Shown here piece after piece: positions 51,974 through 60,336 of a stretch of DNA of 64,000 nucleotides. This stretch comes from G965202915 sp965202915 (GTDB lineage Bacteria; Pseudomonadota; Gammaproteobacteria; Eutrophobiales; Eutrophobiaceae). The notes under the pieces are model-generated. The model saw nothing but the letters and a program-made list of their open reading frames with translations. It had not been told where the DNA came from and searched no databases. The position numbers and the translations under genes are program-made. The number at the start of each line of letters is the position of its first letter. Position 1 is the stretch's first letter. The stretch covers positions 248,001-312,000 of the forward strand of contig OZ241847.1 of NCBI GenBank assembly GCA_965202915.1. The letters run 5' to 3'.

Positions 51974-53071
51974 ATGAAGCTTTTACAACACCACCATGAC
52001 AGTGCTCCGCCGTCTGAAGACAGGGCCGATGCGGTTACTCCGGCAATGAAGGGGTTTGATCCTGAGTTTAAGGACATTGTTGATTATATATTGCGCGTCA
52101 CTTATAGAATCTGGGAGGGCAAGCAAGTTGGTCTGTGCCGGGATTACTACTCCGCTGACTGCCCTGTCTATACATTGGCGGGCGTTACCATAGGCGCGGA
52201 TGAGGTGACTCAGAATACCCTGGCCACGCTCGCGTCATTTCCGGATCGAACTCTGGACGCGGTGAACATTGTTTGGGGCGGCGATGACGTTTCAGGCTTT
52301 CATAGCTCACACCTGATCAGTAGCCATATGACCAACATGGGTGATTCAGAATACGGGTCTGCCACGGGAAAAGAGGCCACCATTTTGGTGATTGCCCACT
52401 GTGTTGTGAAAGACAATAAGGTGATTGAAGAATGGCTGGTGCGCGACAACTATTCCCTGGTTCAGCAACTGGGGTACGACCCTCATGAGGTGGCAACACT
52501 CTGGGGATCCAAACCCGCTTCAGAGCGCCTTGATAATTGGCGCAATCGCGAGCTGCAACGTCTGCAGGATCAGGTTAAATTTGACCGAGTGCCGGTTGAT
52601 CAAACCTCCGGCGGCAATGATCCCGAGTCGTTTATTCGCTCCAGCTTACAAAACATCTGGAATGCGCGAATGATCGGCGATGTTTACCAGGCCTATGCAA
52701 AAGGCGCCAGACTCCACAGCGTGGCCGGCCGGGAACTGGAAGGTCAGGATGCGATCACAGGCTTTTATGGGCAAATTTTGGGCACACTCTCAGAACTGCG
52801 TTTTTCAGTTGATTACACCTGCCGGCAAGCCAACAAAGCGGAAGGAATTGATCTTGCCGCAAGGTGGACACTATCCGGCGTGCATACCGGCAGCGCACTT
52901 TACGGAACACCAACTGGCATTGCCGTTTTTATTCCGGGTGAAAGCCAATACCATATTGTCGACGGCAAAATTGTTGAGGAGTGGACCATTTTTGATGAGC
53001 TATCGGTGTTATCAGAGATTTATAAAGCCCGGGGGCTAAGTCGCGATACCGCTGGCCATGAAGCCAGATAA
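51974..53071 (+). CDS. Double NTF2/SnoaL-like domain protein (paralogue 2)
   Basis: 365 residues. First NTF2-like half (about 30-165) contains YYSADCPVYTLAGVTIGADE and VVKDNKVIEEWLVRDNYSLV; second half (about 215-350) contains NIWNARMIGDVYQAYAKGAR, then DAITGFYGQILGTLSELRF and YHIVDGKIVEEWTIFDELSV. It is the most divergent of the three paralogues. The residues lining the putative cavities differ between halves, so each may have its own role. It precedes the amidohydrolase by 15 bases. Confidence 0.72.
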   Translation: MKLLQHHHDSAPPSEDRADAVTPAMKGFDPEFKDIVDYILRVTYRIWEGKQVGLCRDYYSADCPVYTLAGVTIGADEVTQNTLATLASFPDRTLDAVNIVWGGDDVSGFHSSHLISSHMTNMGDSEYGSATGKEATILVIAHCVVKDNKVIEEWLVRDNYSLVQQLGYDPHEVATLWGSKPASERLDNWRNRELQRLQDQVKFDRVPVDQTSGGNDPESFIRSSLQNIWNARMIGDVYQAYAKGARLHSVAGRELEGQDAITGFYGQILGTLSELRFSVDYTCRQANKAEGIDLAARWTLSGVHTGSALYGTPTGIAVFIPGESQYHIVDGKIVEEWTIFDELSVLSEIYKARGLSRDTAGHEAR

Positions 53072-53086
53072 ACCGGCAATACGGAC

Positions 53087-54079
53087 ATGTCGATTGAACA
53101 AGGCTCCTCAGGTATTTGCGATGGCCTGGAGATCTGCGATGCACATCATCACCTGTGGGATTTAAGAGCCGTACGCTACCCCTGGCTTAATGCCCCCAGG
53201 GGTACTCGCCGTTTTTTTGGTGATCCAACGGACATTCAAAAAAATTATCTGCTTACTGATCTTCAATCTGATATTGATCAGCTGCCTGTTACCCGAAGTG
53301 TTCATATCCAGGTGGGGGCGGCCGCAGACCAACACCTTGCAGAAACAGCCTGGGTTCAGTCGCAAATCGATTCCGGGGCTTCATCATTACCCAGCGCGAT
53401 GGTGGCCTACACGGATCTCGAATCAGAGAATTTGGATCAGGCTCTGGATGATATCCGGATTTTTAATGGAGTTCGGGGAATTCGCCAGATTGTTGGTCGG
53501 GCACCGGCGGAAGATCGGCAAACGGGTAGCGGGCTACTGCCTGCCAATAAGCACTGGCAAGCCGGTTTGCGGGAATTGCAAAGACGCTCACTTAGTTTCG
53601 ACCTTCAGCTTATTCCATCGCAAATGAATGCGGTTTTTGAGGTATTCAGCCGGGTTGAAAATCTGCCCGTGGCACTTTGCCATTGCGGATCACCCTGGTT
53701 CTTAAACGAGAAATACCGCTCTTCCCAGAACTTTTCACTGTGGAAACAAGGAATGCAAAAACTGGCCACCCTACCGAATATGCATTGCAAAATATCCGGC
53801 CTGAGCATGTTCAATCAGGAATGGCGGTTGGACGATGTGAAACTGATTATGGACACCACGTTGGACGTTTTTGGCCCGGAACGCTGCATGTTCGGATCAA
53901 ATTTTCCGGTCGACAAGCTCCACGTCAGCTATCAGGATATATGGCAAACCTATCTTCGGCTAACGGAACATATGACCATGGTCCAGAGGCAAAAGCTGTT
54001 TGCTGAAAACTGCCGTCGATTTTACAGACTTGAAACAGATGACAATCAACGCTTGGAAAAAAGTTCCAACGACCAATAG
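53087..54079 (+). CDS. COG3618 amidohydrolase (2-pyrone-4,6-dicarboxylate hydrolase/lactonase type)
   Basis: 330 residues, TIM-barrel metal-dependent hydrolase. Motifs are ICDAHHHLWDLRAVRYPWL (the HxH first-strand pair), VAYTDLESENLD, GVRGIRQIVGRAP, ALCHCGSPWF and CMFGSNFPVDKL with the catalytic Asp. Relatives open lactones such as 2-pyrone-4,6-dicarboxylate or sugar lactones, so a ring or ester opening is likely. It is flanked by two NTF2-like genes with gaps of 15 and 3 bases, arguing that the three act in succession or together. Confidence 0.83.
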   Translation: MSIEQGSSGICDGLEICDAHHHLWDLRAVRYPWLNAPRGTRRFFGDPTDIQKNYLLTDLQSDIDQLPVTRSVHIQVGAAADQHLAETAWVQSQIDSGASSLPSAMVAYTDLESENLDQALDDIRIFNGVRGIRQIVGRAPAEDRQTGSGLLPANKHWQAGLRELQRRSLSFDLQLIPSQMNAVFEVFSRVENLPVALCHCGSPWFLNEKYRSSQNFSLWKQGMQKLATLPNMHCKISGLSMFNQEWRLDDVKLIMDTTLDVFGPERCMFGSNFPVDKLHVSYQDIWQTYLRLTEHMTMVQRQKLFAENCRRFYRLETDDNQRLEKSSNDQ

Positions 54080-54082
54080 ATC

Positions 54083-55093
54083 ATGAGTGTTTATCAACGC
54101 AACAAAATGCTCGTTCTTGAGTTTTACCAGGCGCTGGAGAATGCAGCGGCGGACAACGTCGCCGACGTTATCGCCAAATTTTGTTCGCACGACTGCCAAT
54201 TTTACGGAGTCCACCCCTTTAATGAATTAACCGGACCGGAAGCAATTGCAGGGAATCTCTGGCGGCCTTTACTGGAGTCCTGGTCATTTGTGCAACGTCG
54301 ACAAGATATCTTTATCGCCGGTACAAGTGAAATTGGAGGAGGGCAATGGGTCACCGGCATGGGCCATTTTATCGGGCTGTTTGATAAGCCCTGGCTGGAT
54401 ATCCCGGCAACAAACAGAATTGCTTTTCTGCGCTATGCCGATTTCAACTGCGTGCGAGACGGCAAGATCGTTAAAATCGGGTTTTTCTGCGACCTCATCA
54501 GCGTTATGAAACAGGCTGGTTATAACCCGCTACCGGCGCAAACCGGTGCGTCTTTTATTTGCCCGGGGCCTAAGACCCATGATGGCATTTTTCTGGAGGA
54601 CGGCGACCCCGCTGACGGCAAGGCAACCCTCGAGCTGGTCAATCGCATGATCAACGATCTAAACGAGTTAAATCTAAGCGGCAATGACCATTGCTCTCCT
54701 GAATACCTTGCCCGTACCTGGCATCAAGACATGATTTGGTATGGGCCGGAAGGCATAGGCGCCAGCTACACCATCCCCGGATATCAGGCGCAGCATCAGC
54801 ACCCTTTTCGGGAAGGACTGAAAGATAAGGTATTTAATGGCCATGTTTGCCGTTATGCCGAAGGCAACTACGCTTGCTTTTTTGGCTGGCCAAATCTCAG
54901 CAATACCGCCAAAGGAGGCTTTCTCGGTTTACCCGCCAGCGGGATTCGTGCCGATATGCGAGTGGTCGATATCTACCGTCGTGAAGGTGAAAAACTGGCT
55001 GAAAACTGGGTCATTATCGACCTGCCCCATTGGCTGAAGCAGCAGGGTCTGGATATTTTCGAGCGTATGCGCATGGTGTTGCCGCAACCATAA
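54083..55093 (+). CDS. Double NTF2/SnoaL-like domain protein (paralogue 3)
   Basis: 336 residues; starts 3 bases after the amidohydrolase stop. First half has FYGVHPFNELTGPEAIAGNL and VTGMGHFIGLFDKPWLDIPA; second half has WHQDMIWYGPEGIGASYTIP and RYAEGNYACFFGWPN, ending AENWVIIDLPHWLKQQGLDI. It is the closest paralogue of the protein at 43157-44266, matching it in domain order, both WYGPxGIG and NWVxIDL motifs, and length. The relation between genes in the two divergent operons supports one pathway. Confidence 0.75.
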   Translation: MSVYQRNKMLVLEFYQALENAAADNVADVIAKFCSHDCQFYGVHPFNELTGPEAIAGNLWRPLLESWSFVQRRQDIFIAGTSEIGGGQWVTGMGHFIGLFDKPWLDIPATNRIAFLRYADFNCVRDGKIVKIGFFCDLISVMKQAGYNPLPAQTGASFICPGPKTHDGIFLEDGDPADGKATLELVNRMINDLNELNLSGNDHCSPEYLARTWHQDMIWYGPEGIGASYTIPGYQAQHQHPFREGLKDKVFNGHVCRYAEGNYACFFGWPNLSNTAKGGFLGLPASGIRADMRVVDIYRREGEKLAENWVIIDLPHWLKQQGLDIFERMRMVLPQP

Positions 55094-55100
55094 ATAATAT

Positions 55101-55129
55101 CCGGTCGCCTCTGAAAAACAGGTGCCCGG
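55101..55129. terminator. Imperfect hairpin between convergent operons
   Basis: CCGGTCGCCT (55101-55110) pairs with AGGTGCCCGG (55120-55129) with one mismatch and one G-U, loop CTGAAAAAC. It sits between the end of the rightward operon and the convergent symporter gene and may end both transcripts; T-runs are poor. Confidence 0.45.
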
Positions 55130-55134
55130 ACTTT

Positions 55135-56799
55135 CTAATTCCCCAATGATCCAAACCAGATCAAAAACAGGATCGTCAGTATAAAGAACCCCGGCAATGA
55201 CCAGACAATCGGCTCCACCTTGCCGGGCACCAGATACCAGCCCTCTGATTTCATATCCCTGCCTTCACGCTTAAACAGCTCAATCTGGCCCGGCACCGAG
55301 TGGGGGTGCCACTCGTCGGTTTTGCCGTTCAGCGCCAGACTAAGAACCCAGGCAACCGCAATATTAATCACGCTGCTGATCACCACGTACCAGGGCCAGG
55401 ATATGACCGGCCTTTCAGCACCCAGCAGCCCCCAGATTGAATCCACCGCAGGTTGCAGAAAATCAAGGGGCGCAAAAAACATTAAACCGACAAAACCGGC
55501 CACCACGCCAATCAGCAGCCCTTTTTCGGTCACGTGTTTGGAAAAGAATCCCATTGCAAACATCGCGAGCTTGGCCCCCACCAGATATGAGCTGACTTTG
55601 GAGAGCACCTCAAGAATGGAGCCGGTGCTGCCGGCAAACGCTATCGCAATTGGAATAATGGCCAAACCCCAGAAAACCGTGAACACTCTGGAGGACTTTA
55701 AATAGTGTTCTTCGCTGCCATCGTTATTAACAAATTTTTGATAGAAATCGGTGACCGAAATAGTTGACAGTGAATTTAACGCGGACGACGTGCTCGACAT
55801 CGAAGCCGACAAAATCGCCGCACTGATAACGCCAAGCAGTCCGGGTATTGCCAAAGAGTGGGCGAATATCAAAATAATCGAATTGGGCTGCTCAAAGGGC
55901 TCGCCCTGGTAATGAACAAACAGTAGGGCACCTATTAGAAAGAATACGAAATACAGGAAAAATGCCGCAAACCCCATAAGCATATAAGACTTTTTCGCGT
56001 CACCAATGGACTTCGCGGCCAACGCTCTCTGCACCATGAACTGGTTGGCGCCATACACGGTGATATGGTAGATCGTCATCGCAATCACCCCTGCCCAAAT
56101 AGTGGGAGGTATGGATAAATCCCAGTCCGTATTAATAGGATCCAGCTTGCCGTGCGACTCCAGGAACTGTAACGATTCCGTGAACGGCCCTAACTGGCTG
56201 AGCAATGCCACCAACACAACCCCGGCACCAAATATGAAAATAATGCCCTGTAGAACGTCGGTCCAGATCACCGCGTTCATCCCGCCCAGCATAGTGTAGG
56301 CAACAACGATAACCGTCATCATTATAATGGCCGTCCTGGTATCTATTCCGGTCACATAGGTGACCGCGATTGCCGTTGCCGTAAGAATGGACGCCGCACC
56401 AAAGACCATGGTCAGCATAAACAGAACGCCCATCACCGCGCGGGACGCGACGCCAAATCGGCGCTCCAGATAGTCATAAATAGAGGCCACGCCACTATTA
56501 AAGAAAAACGGAATAAAGAAAACCACGCAGGCAAAAATAACCAGGGAATAATTGATATGTATTGCCAATGCGGCCATTCCGTCACCATAGGCCCATGCAG
56601 GCCCACCCAAAAAAGACAGAGCGCTGACGTAAGTCGCCATCACGGAAATACCTATGGCCCACCAGGGCGATGAACGGTCCCCCAGGTAGTAATCTTCCGA
56701 GGTCCTGACCCGCCTGCTCATGTACCCGCCCAGGCTCAAATTAGCCAGTAGATAGACAATAACTATTGTCCAGTTAATCCATCCAAATTGTTCAAGCAT
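55135..56799 (-). CDS. Sodium:solute symporter (SSS family)
   Basis: 554 residues with about 13-14 membrane helices; AGGGG precedes the ATG. Family motifs are RTSEDYYLGDRSSPWWAIGI, TYVSALSFLGGPAWAYGDGM, YTMLGGMNAVIWTDVLQGII and SASMSSTSSALNSLSTISVT, the last being part of the sodium site. The closest general resemblance is to SGLT/solute symporters for sugars, acids or polyols. It likely carries the substrate released by the TonB receptor across the inner membrane with Na+. It is transcribed alone, convergent with the enzyme operon. Confidence 0.88.
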   Translation of the reverse strand: MLEQFGWINWTIVIVYLLANLSLGGYMSRRVRTSEDYYLGDRSSPWWAIGISVMATYVSALSFLGGPAWAYGDGMAALAIHINYSLVIFACVVFFIPFFFNSGVASIYDYLERRFGVASRAVMGVLFMLTMVFGAASILTATAIAVTYVTGIDTRTAIIMMTVIVVAYTMLGGMNAVIWTDVLQGIIFIFGAGVVLVALLSQLGPFTESLQFLESHGKLDPINTDWDLSIPPTIWAGVIAMTIYHITVYGANQFMVQRALAAKSIGDAKKSYMLMGFAAFFLYFVFFLIGALLFVHYQGEPFEQPNSIILIFAHSLAIPGLLGVISAAILSASMSSTSSALNSLSTISVTDFYQKFVNNDGSEEHYLKSSRVFTVFWGLAIIPIAIAFAGSTGSILEVLSKVSSYLVGAKLAMFAMGFFSKHVTEKGLLIGVVAGFVGLMFFAPLDFLQPAVDSIWGLLGAERPVISWPWYVVISSVINIAVAWVLSLALNGKTDEWHPHSVPGQIELFKREGRDMKSEGWYLVPGKVEPIVWSLPGFFILTILFLIWFGSLGN

Positions 56800-56887
56800 G
56801 GCTTACCCCTTGTTTTTAACGGAGGCCTTCATTATAAATGGGCTGAATCCGGCATTGATGACTCCAAATGCAGTGGATGGAATCTGG

Positions 56888-57598
56888 CTAGTGCCGCAAC
56901 CATTGACGCATCAAGTTGATCACTTCCAAAGGTCTTTCCAGGGTCGACAAATGCCCACACTCGCCAATGATATGAAGCTCTGAGCCGTTAATTTGGGAAT
57001 GCATGAATCTGTGATGATCAAGCGGGCAGAGCTGATCCTCGTCACCACAGATAATCATTGTCGGACAATCAATGGCAGGCAATAAATCAACGGCATCAGG
57101 ACGATCTCGCAAGGCAATCGACTGTCTTTCAAAGACCTCCGGGCCAAAATCGACCGCCATCGATACCACCAGATCCAGAAGTTCTCGATTGTGCCGATTT
57201 GCATCCGCAAGGTAATGAAGCTTAATGCCGTTTATGACCAGATCACGAAGGTCCTGATAAGCCCGCCGTATTTCGCCTGCTCTCCGGGCCTGACGTTCAG
57301 GCTGCTCGGCAAGGGCATTGGTGTCTATTAATGCCAGGTGTGAAATCCTATGTCGCGCTTGCCTCCAGGTTTCAAGCGCGACTATGCCTCCCATGGACAA
57401 ACCCGCCAAAGCAAAGTGCTCGGGCAGCCTGGCAAGCAACTGCCCGGCAATATCCTTAATACTGGATGCAGATGTAATATCACCCACCAAAATCGGCTGG
57501 CAAAGGTCTGACAAGCCGTCAATCTGCATTTGCCACATTCGTGCATCACACATCATGCCGGGCAAAAGCACCAAAGGAATTTTTTGAGTCATCACCAT
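56888..57598 (-). CDS. Alpha/beta hydrolase
   Basis: 236 residues from the ATG at 57598 (57592 also possible). Landmarks are VLLPGMMCDARMW, the nucleophile elbow ALAGLSMGGIVALE, the acid in IICGDEDQLCPLD and the His in GECGHLSTLERP, so the Ser-Asp-His triad is complete. Small esterases, lactonases and C-C hydrolases share this form. It is divergent from the MetE-like gene, and the third operator copy lies between them, placing it in the LacI regulon (inference). Confidence 0.83.
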   Translation of the reverse strand: MVMTQKIPLVLLPGMMCDARMWQMQIDGLSDLCQPILVGDITSASSIKDIAGQLLARLPEHFALAGLSMGGIVALETWRQARHRISHLALIDTNALAEQPERQARRAGEIRRAYQDLRDLVINGIKLHYLADANRHNRELLDLVVSMAVDFGPEVFERQSIALRDRPDAVDLLPAIDCPTMIICGDEDQLCPLDHHRFMHSQINGSELHIIGECGHLSTLERPLEVINLMRQWLRH

Positions 57599-57661
57599 AG
57601 TCTGTTTCTTGTAATACAATTTAACCCGGTCGCACGTCGCTATTGTATAACAAACCGGTAA

Positions 57662-57680
57662 AAATGACTTCGGAGTATTT
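57662..57680. promoter_or_regulatory. Putative LacI-family operator, copy 3 (hydrolase/MetE-like side)
   Basis: AAATGACTTCGGAGTATTT carries the 12-mer TGACTTCGGAGT, exact complement of the core of the other two copies; the right arm is poorer. It lies 48 bases before the MetE-like ATG and between two divergent genes. Confidence 0.55.
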
Positions 57681-57727
57681 TATTGTTAGCATAAGTCTTC
57701 TTATAAAGGAAAAAAATAGACGGCGCG

Positions 57728-58855
57728 ATGGCAAACAAAATCCTTACAACACACGTGGGCTCTTTACCCAGATCGCAAGAAGTGGTTGATTATATTTTCG
57801 CTCGGGAGAGGGGCGGGGAATACGACAAAAACAAATTTGCCACCGTGATGAGCGCCAATGTTGATGAATGTGTCGCCAGGCAGGTTAAAGCGGGTATCGA
57901 TATTGTTTCGGATGGCGATACCTCGAAGATTTCTTACGCGACCTACGTCAAAGACCGTTACACCGGGTTTGCCGGCGACAGCCCAAGGAATGCGCCCGCC
58001 GACTTAAAGCTGTTTCCTGATTTTCTAAAGCGCCTTGCCGATCAGGGGGGAACCCCCGATTACGCCAGACCCGTTTGTTGCGGCGAAATTACCGCGCCGG
58101 ATTATGACGATCTAAATACGGATATCGACAACCTGCTGGCGGCCGTTTCAGCACACAATGCTGATCAGGGGTTTATGACGGCCGCGTCCCCCGGTGTTAT
58201 TTCATTGTTTCTACCCAATCAGTATTATCCGGGCAGAGAAGACTACTTGGAAGCGCTGGGCAACGCGATGAAAAAAGAATACGAAATCATCGTCAACGCC
58301 GGCTTAACACTTCAGCTTGATTGCCCGGACCTGGCCCTTTCCAGACATATGTTATTTAACAATTTATCCGACCAGGAGTTTGTAAAAATTGCCAATCAAA
58401 ACATTGAGGTTTTGAATCATGCATTACGTGATATCGATTCATCGAAAATACGCATGCACATCTGCTGGGGTAATTATGAAGGGCCTCATGTATGCGATAT
58501 ACCCATGGAAAAGATGTTTGCCACCCTGATGAGATCGAAGGCCCGGTATCTTCTTTTCGAAACGTCCAACCCGCGCCATGCGCATGAATGGACGGTTTTC
58601 AGGGAACGCAAAGCAGATATCCCGGAAGACAAGGTACTCGTCCCGGGCGTGATCGACAGCACAACAAACTTTGTGGAACATCCGCAACTGATAGCTCAGC
58701 GCATTAAACGTTATACCGATATTGTCGGACTGGAAAGAGTCATGGCCGGCTCAGACTGCGGATTTGGCACTTTCGCCGGCTTCGGGGCGGTGGCGCCCGA
58801 TGTTGCCTATGCAAAATTAGCCGCATTAGCTGAAGGCGCGGCGTTGGTAAATTAA
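57728..58855 (+). CDS. MetE C-terminal-like zinc methyltransferase/lyase
   Basis: 375 residues, corresponding to the catalytic half of cobalamin-independent methionine synthase without its N-terminal duplicate. It starts ILTTHVGSLPRSQEVVDYIF. The zinc site is complete: His244 and Cys246 in RMHICWGNYEG, Glu278 in LLFETSNPR, Cys344 in MAGSDCGFGTFAG. Stand-alone MetE-like proteins act on thiols or methylated compounds, for example in epoxyalkane-CoM chemistry or demethylation. With MetH elsewhere in the window, methionine synthesis is not its likely job; a pathway step involving a thiol or methyl group is (inference). Confidence 0.82.
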   Translation: MANKILTTHVGSLPRSQEVVDYIFARERGGEYDKNKFATVMSANVDECVARQVKAGIDIVSDGDTSKISYATYVKDRYTGFAGDSPRNAPADLKLFPDFLKRLADQGGTPDYARPVCCGEITAPDYDDLNTDIDNLLAAVSAHNADQGFMTAASPGVISLFLPNQYYPGREDYLEALGNAMKKEYEIIVNAGLTLQLDCPDLALSRHMLFNNLSDQEFVKIANQNIEVLNHALRDIDSSKIRMHICWGNYEGPHVCDIPMEKMFATLMRSKARYLLFETSNPRHAHEWTVFRERKADIPEDKVLVPGVIDSTTNFVEHPQLIAQRIKRYTDIVGLERVMAGSDCGFGTFAGFGAVAPDVAYAKLAALAEGAALVN

Positions 58856-58934
58856 TCAGCTTCTTCCCATCTCAATATTAATAATCGGGGCTTGTCGATG
58901 CAGTCTCGAATCCCTTATCCCCGGTGCGCGTGCT

Positions 58935-60248
58935 TCATCCTTGAACAATTGACGCAGGGGGTCGCGGCGTTTTAACGGGCATGACTGCCAGCCTGGTATG
59001 ATCCCTGGACAAACCGATGATATCGACTTCGGTCACCTGGTTTGCAGGGTTTTCGGAATCGGGGAACGGGTGTTCGGCCCGGATATAGTTTGCGGTGTAG
59101 CCGTTCCATTGCCGGTCTGAATTTTTGGTTTCCCATAATACTGACAGGGTTTTGCCGACCTGTTGTTGAAGGTAACATTGCCTCATCTTGTTGCTGAGGG
59201 CGTGTAATTCCCGGCTGCGCTGTTTTTTTATCTGTAGCGGGATTTGTTCCGGCATGTCCGCGGCTTTTGTGCCCTGACGTTGTGAGTAGGGAAAGATATG
59301 ACAATCGGAAAAACCGATTTTTTCGACAAAGTTGATACTCTTTCGCCATTCTTCATCGGTTTCGCCGGGAAAGCCGACGATCATATCGGTAGTGAGATTA
59401 AAATCGGCTATGCCGGTGCGCAATTGGGTGACCAGGGCCGCAAAGGCGGCGGTTGTACAGCGGCGCCCCATTTTTTTCAATACCCTGTCGCTGCCGCTTT
59501 GCAAAGGCAGATGCATATGCGGCATGAGTCTTTTATTTTCGAACAGCCGGATAAATTGATCGGACAATTCCCAGGGCTCTATTGAGGCGAGCCTGACGCG
59601 GGGCACGTCGGTATCCGCCAGCACCGCGGATATCAGCTCAGTGAGGTTTGAATCAATGTCACTGCCGTAACCGCCTATATGCACACCGGTCAAGACGATT
59701 TCGTTGACGTTGCGCCGATGAAGGGTATTAATTTCATCGACGATGCTCGTTACCCTGCGGCTGCGTTCTTCGCCGCGGGCCAGGGTAACCGTGCAAAAAG
59801 TGCAGCGATGGCGGCAGCCATCCTGGATCTTGATGAAGGCGCGATTGCGTCCGCGTGCCGCCAGCCCGGTTTGCTCCGGTAACGTCGCGCCGGACGGCGG
59901 ATCGTCAGACCCCAGTTTGTCCAGGACGATCCCTGCCAGGCGGTCTTTATCCCGGTTGGGAATGATCAGATCAATGGCTTGGATCTTGTTGTCAAGATCA
60001 TGGTCGAGGGTCGCGTAACAACCGCTGACGACCAGTTTGGCGGCGGGGTTTTTGCGTTGTATCCGCCTGATTAATTGGCGTGATTTTTTGGTCGCCTCCC
60101 GGGTCACCGCGCAGGTATTCACTATCAGCAGTTCGGCGGAATCCGGATCATTGATAATCGTGTGCCCCCTGGCTTGAAAATCCCGAGCCCAATTTTCCAG
60201 CTCCGCTTCATTGAGCCGGCAACCCAGGGTATTAAGATTAATTCGCAT
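58935..60248 (-). CDS. mtaB: tRNA (t6A37) methylthiotransferase MtaB
   Basis: 437 residues. N-terminal UPF0004 domain INLNTLGCRLNEAELENWAR with the Cys ligands in NTCAVTREATKKS and VVSGCYAT; radical-SAM domain with CRHRCTFCTVTLARG (CxxxCxxC); HMHLPLQSGSDRVLKKMGR; a C-terminal TRAM region from about 370. It adds a methylthio group to t6A37, giving ms2t6A in tRNAs reading ANN codons, using two 4Fe-4S clusters. The Cys pattern separates it from MiaB. Monocistronic by appearance. Confidence 0.92.
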   Translation of the reverse strand: MRINLNTLGCRLNEAELENWARDFQARGHTIINDPDSAELLIVNTCAVTREATKKSRQLIRRIQRKNPAAKLVVSGCYATLDHDLDNKIQAIDLIIPNRDKDRLAGIVLDKLGSDDPPSGATLPEQTGLAARGRNRAFIKIQDGCRHRCTFCTVTLARGEERSRRVTSIVDEINTLHRRNVNEIVLTGVHIGGYGSDIDSNLTELISAVLADTDVPRVRLASIEPWELSDQFIRLFENKRLMPHMHLPLQSGSDRVLKKMGRRCTTAAFAALVTQLRTGIADFNLTTDMIVGFPGETDEEWRKSINFVEKIGFSDCHIFPYSQRQGTKAADMPEQIPLQIKKQRSRELHALSNKMRQCYLQQQVGKTLSVLWETKNSDRQWNGYTANYIRAEHPFPDSENPANQVTEVDIIGLSRDHTRLAVMPVKTPRPPASIVQG

Positions 60249-60336
60249 GGGATATTATACCAGAATGCCTTAACGCGGCATCCTTTTGCGGGCGTCGATG
60301 CAGGTAAGCGGGCGACTTAATAAAGGCGTGGATGGT

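Noticed and set aside
42311..54079. Protocatechuate 4,5-cleavage pathway (LigI-like amidohydrolase plus LigK-like RraA protein)
   Set aside because: No ring-cleaving dioxygenase, LigC or LigJ-type gene is present; only two steps would match.
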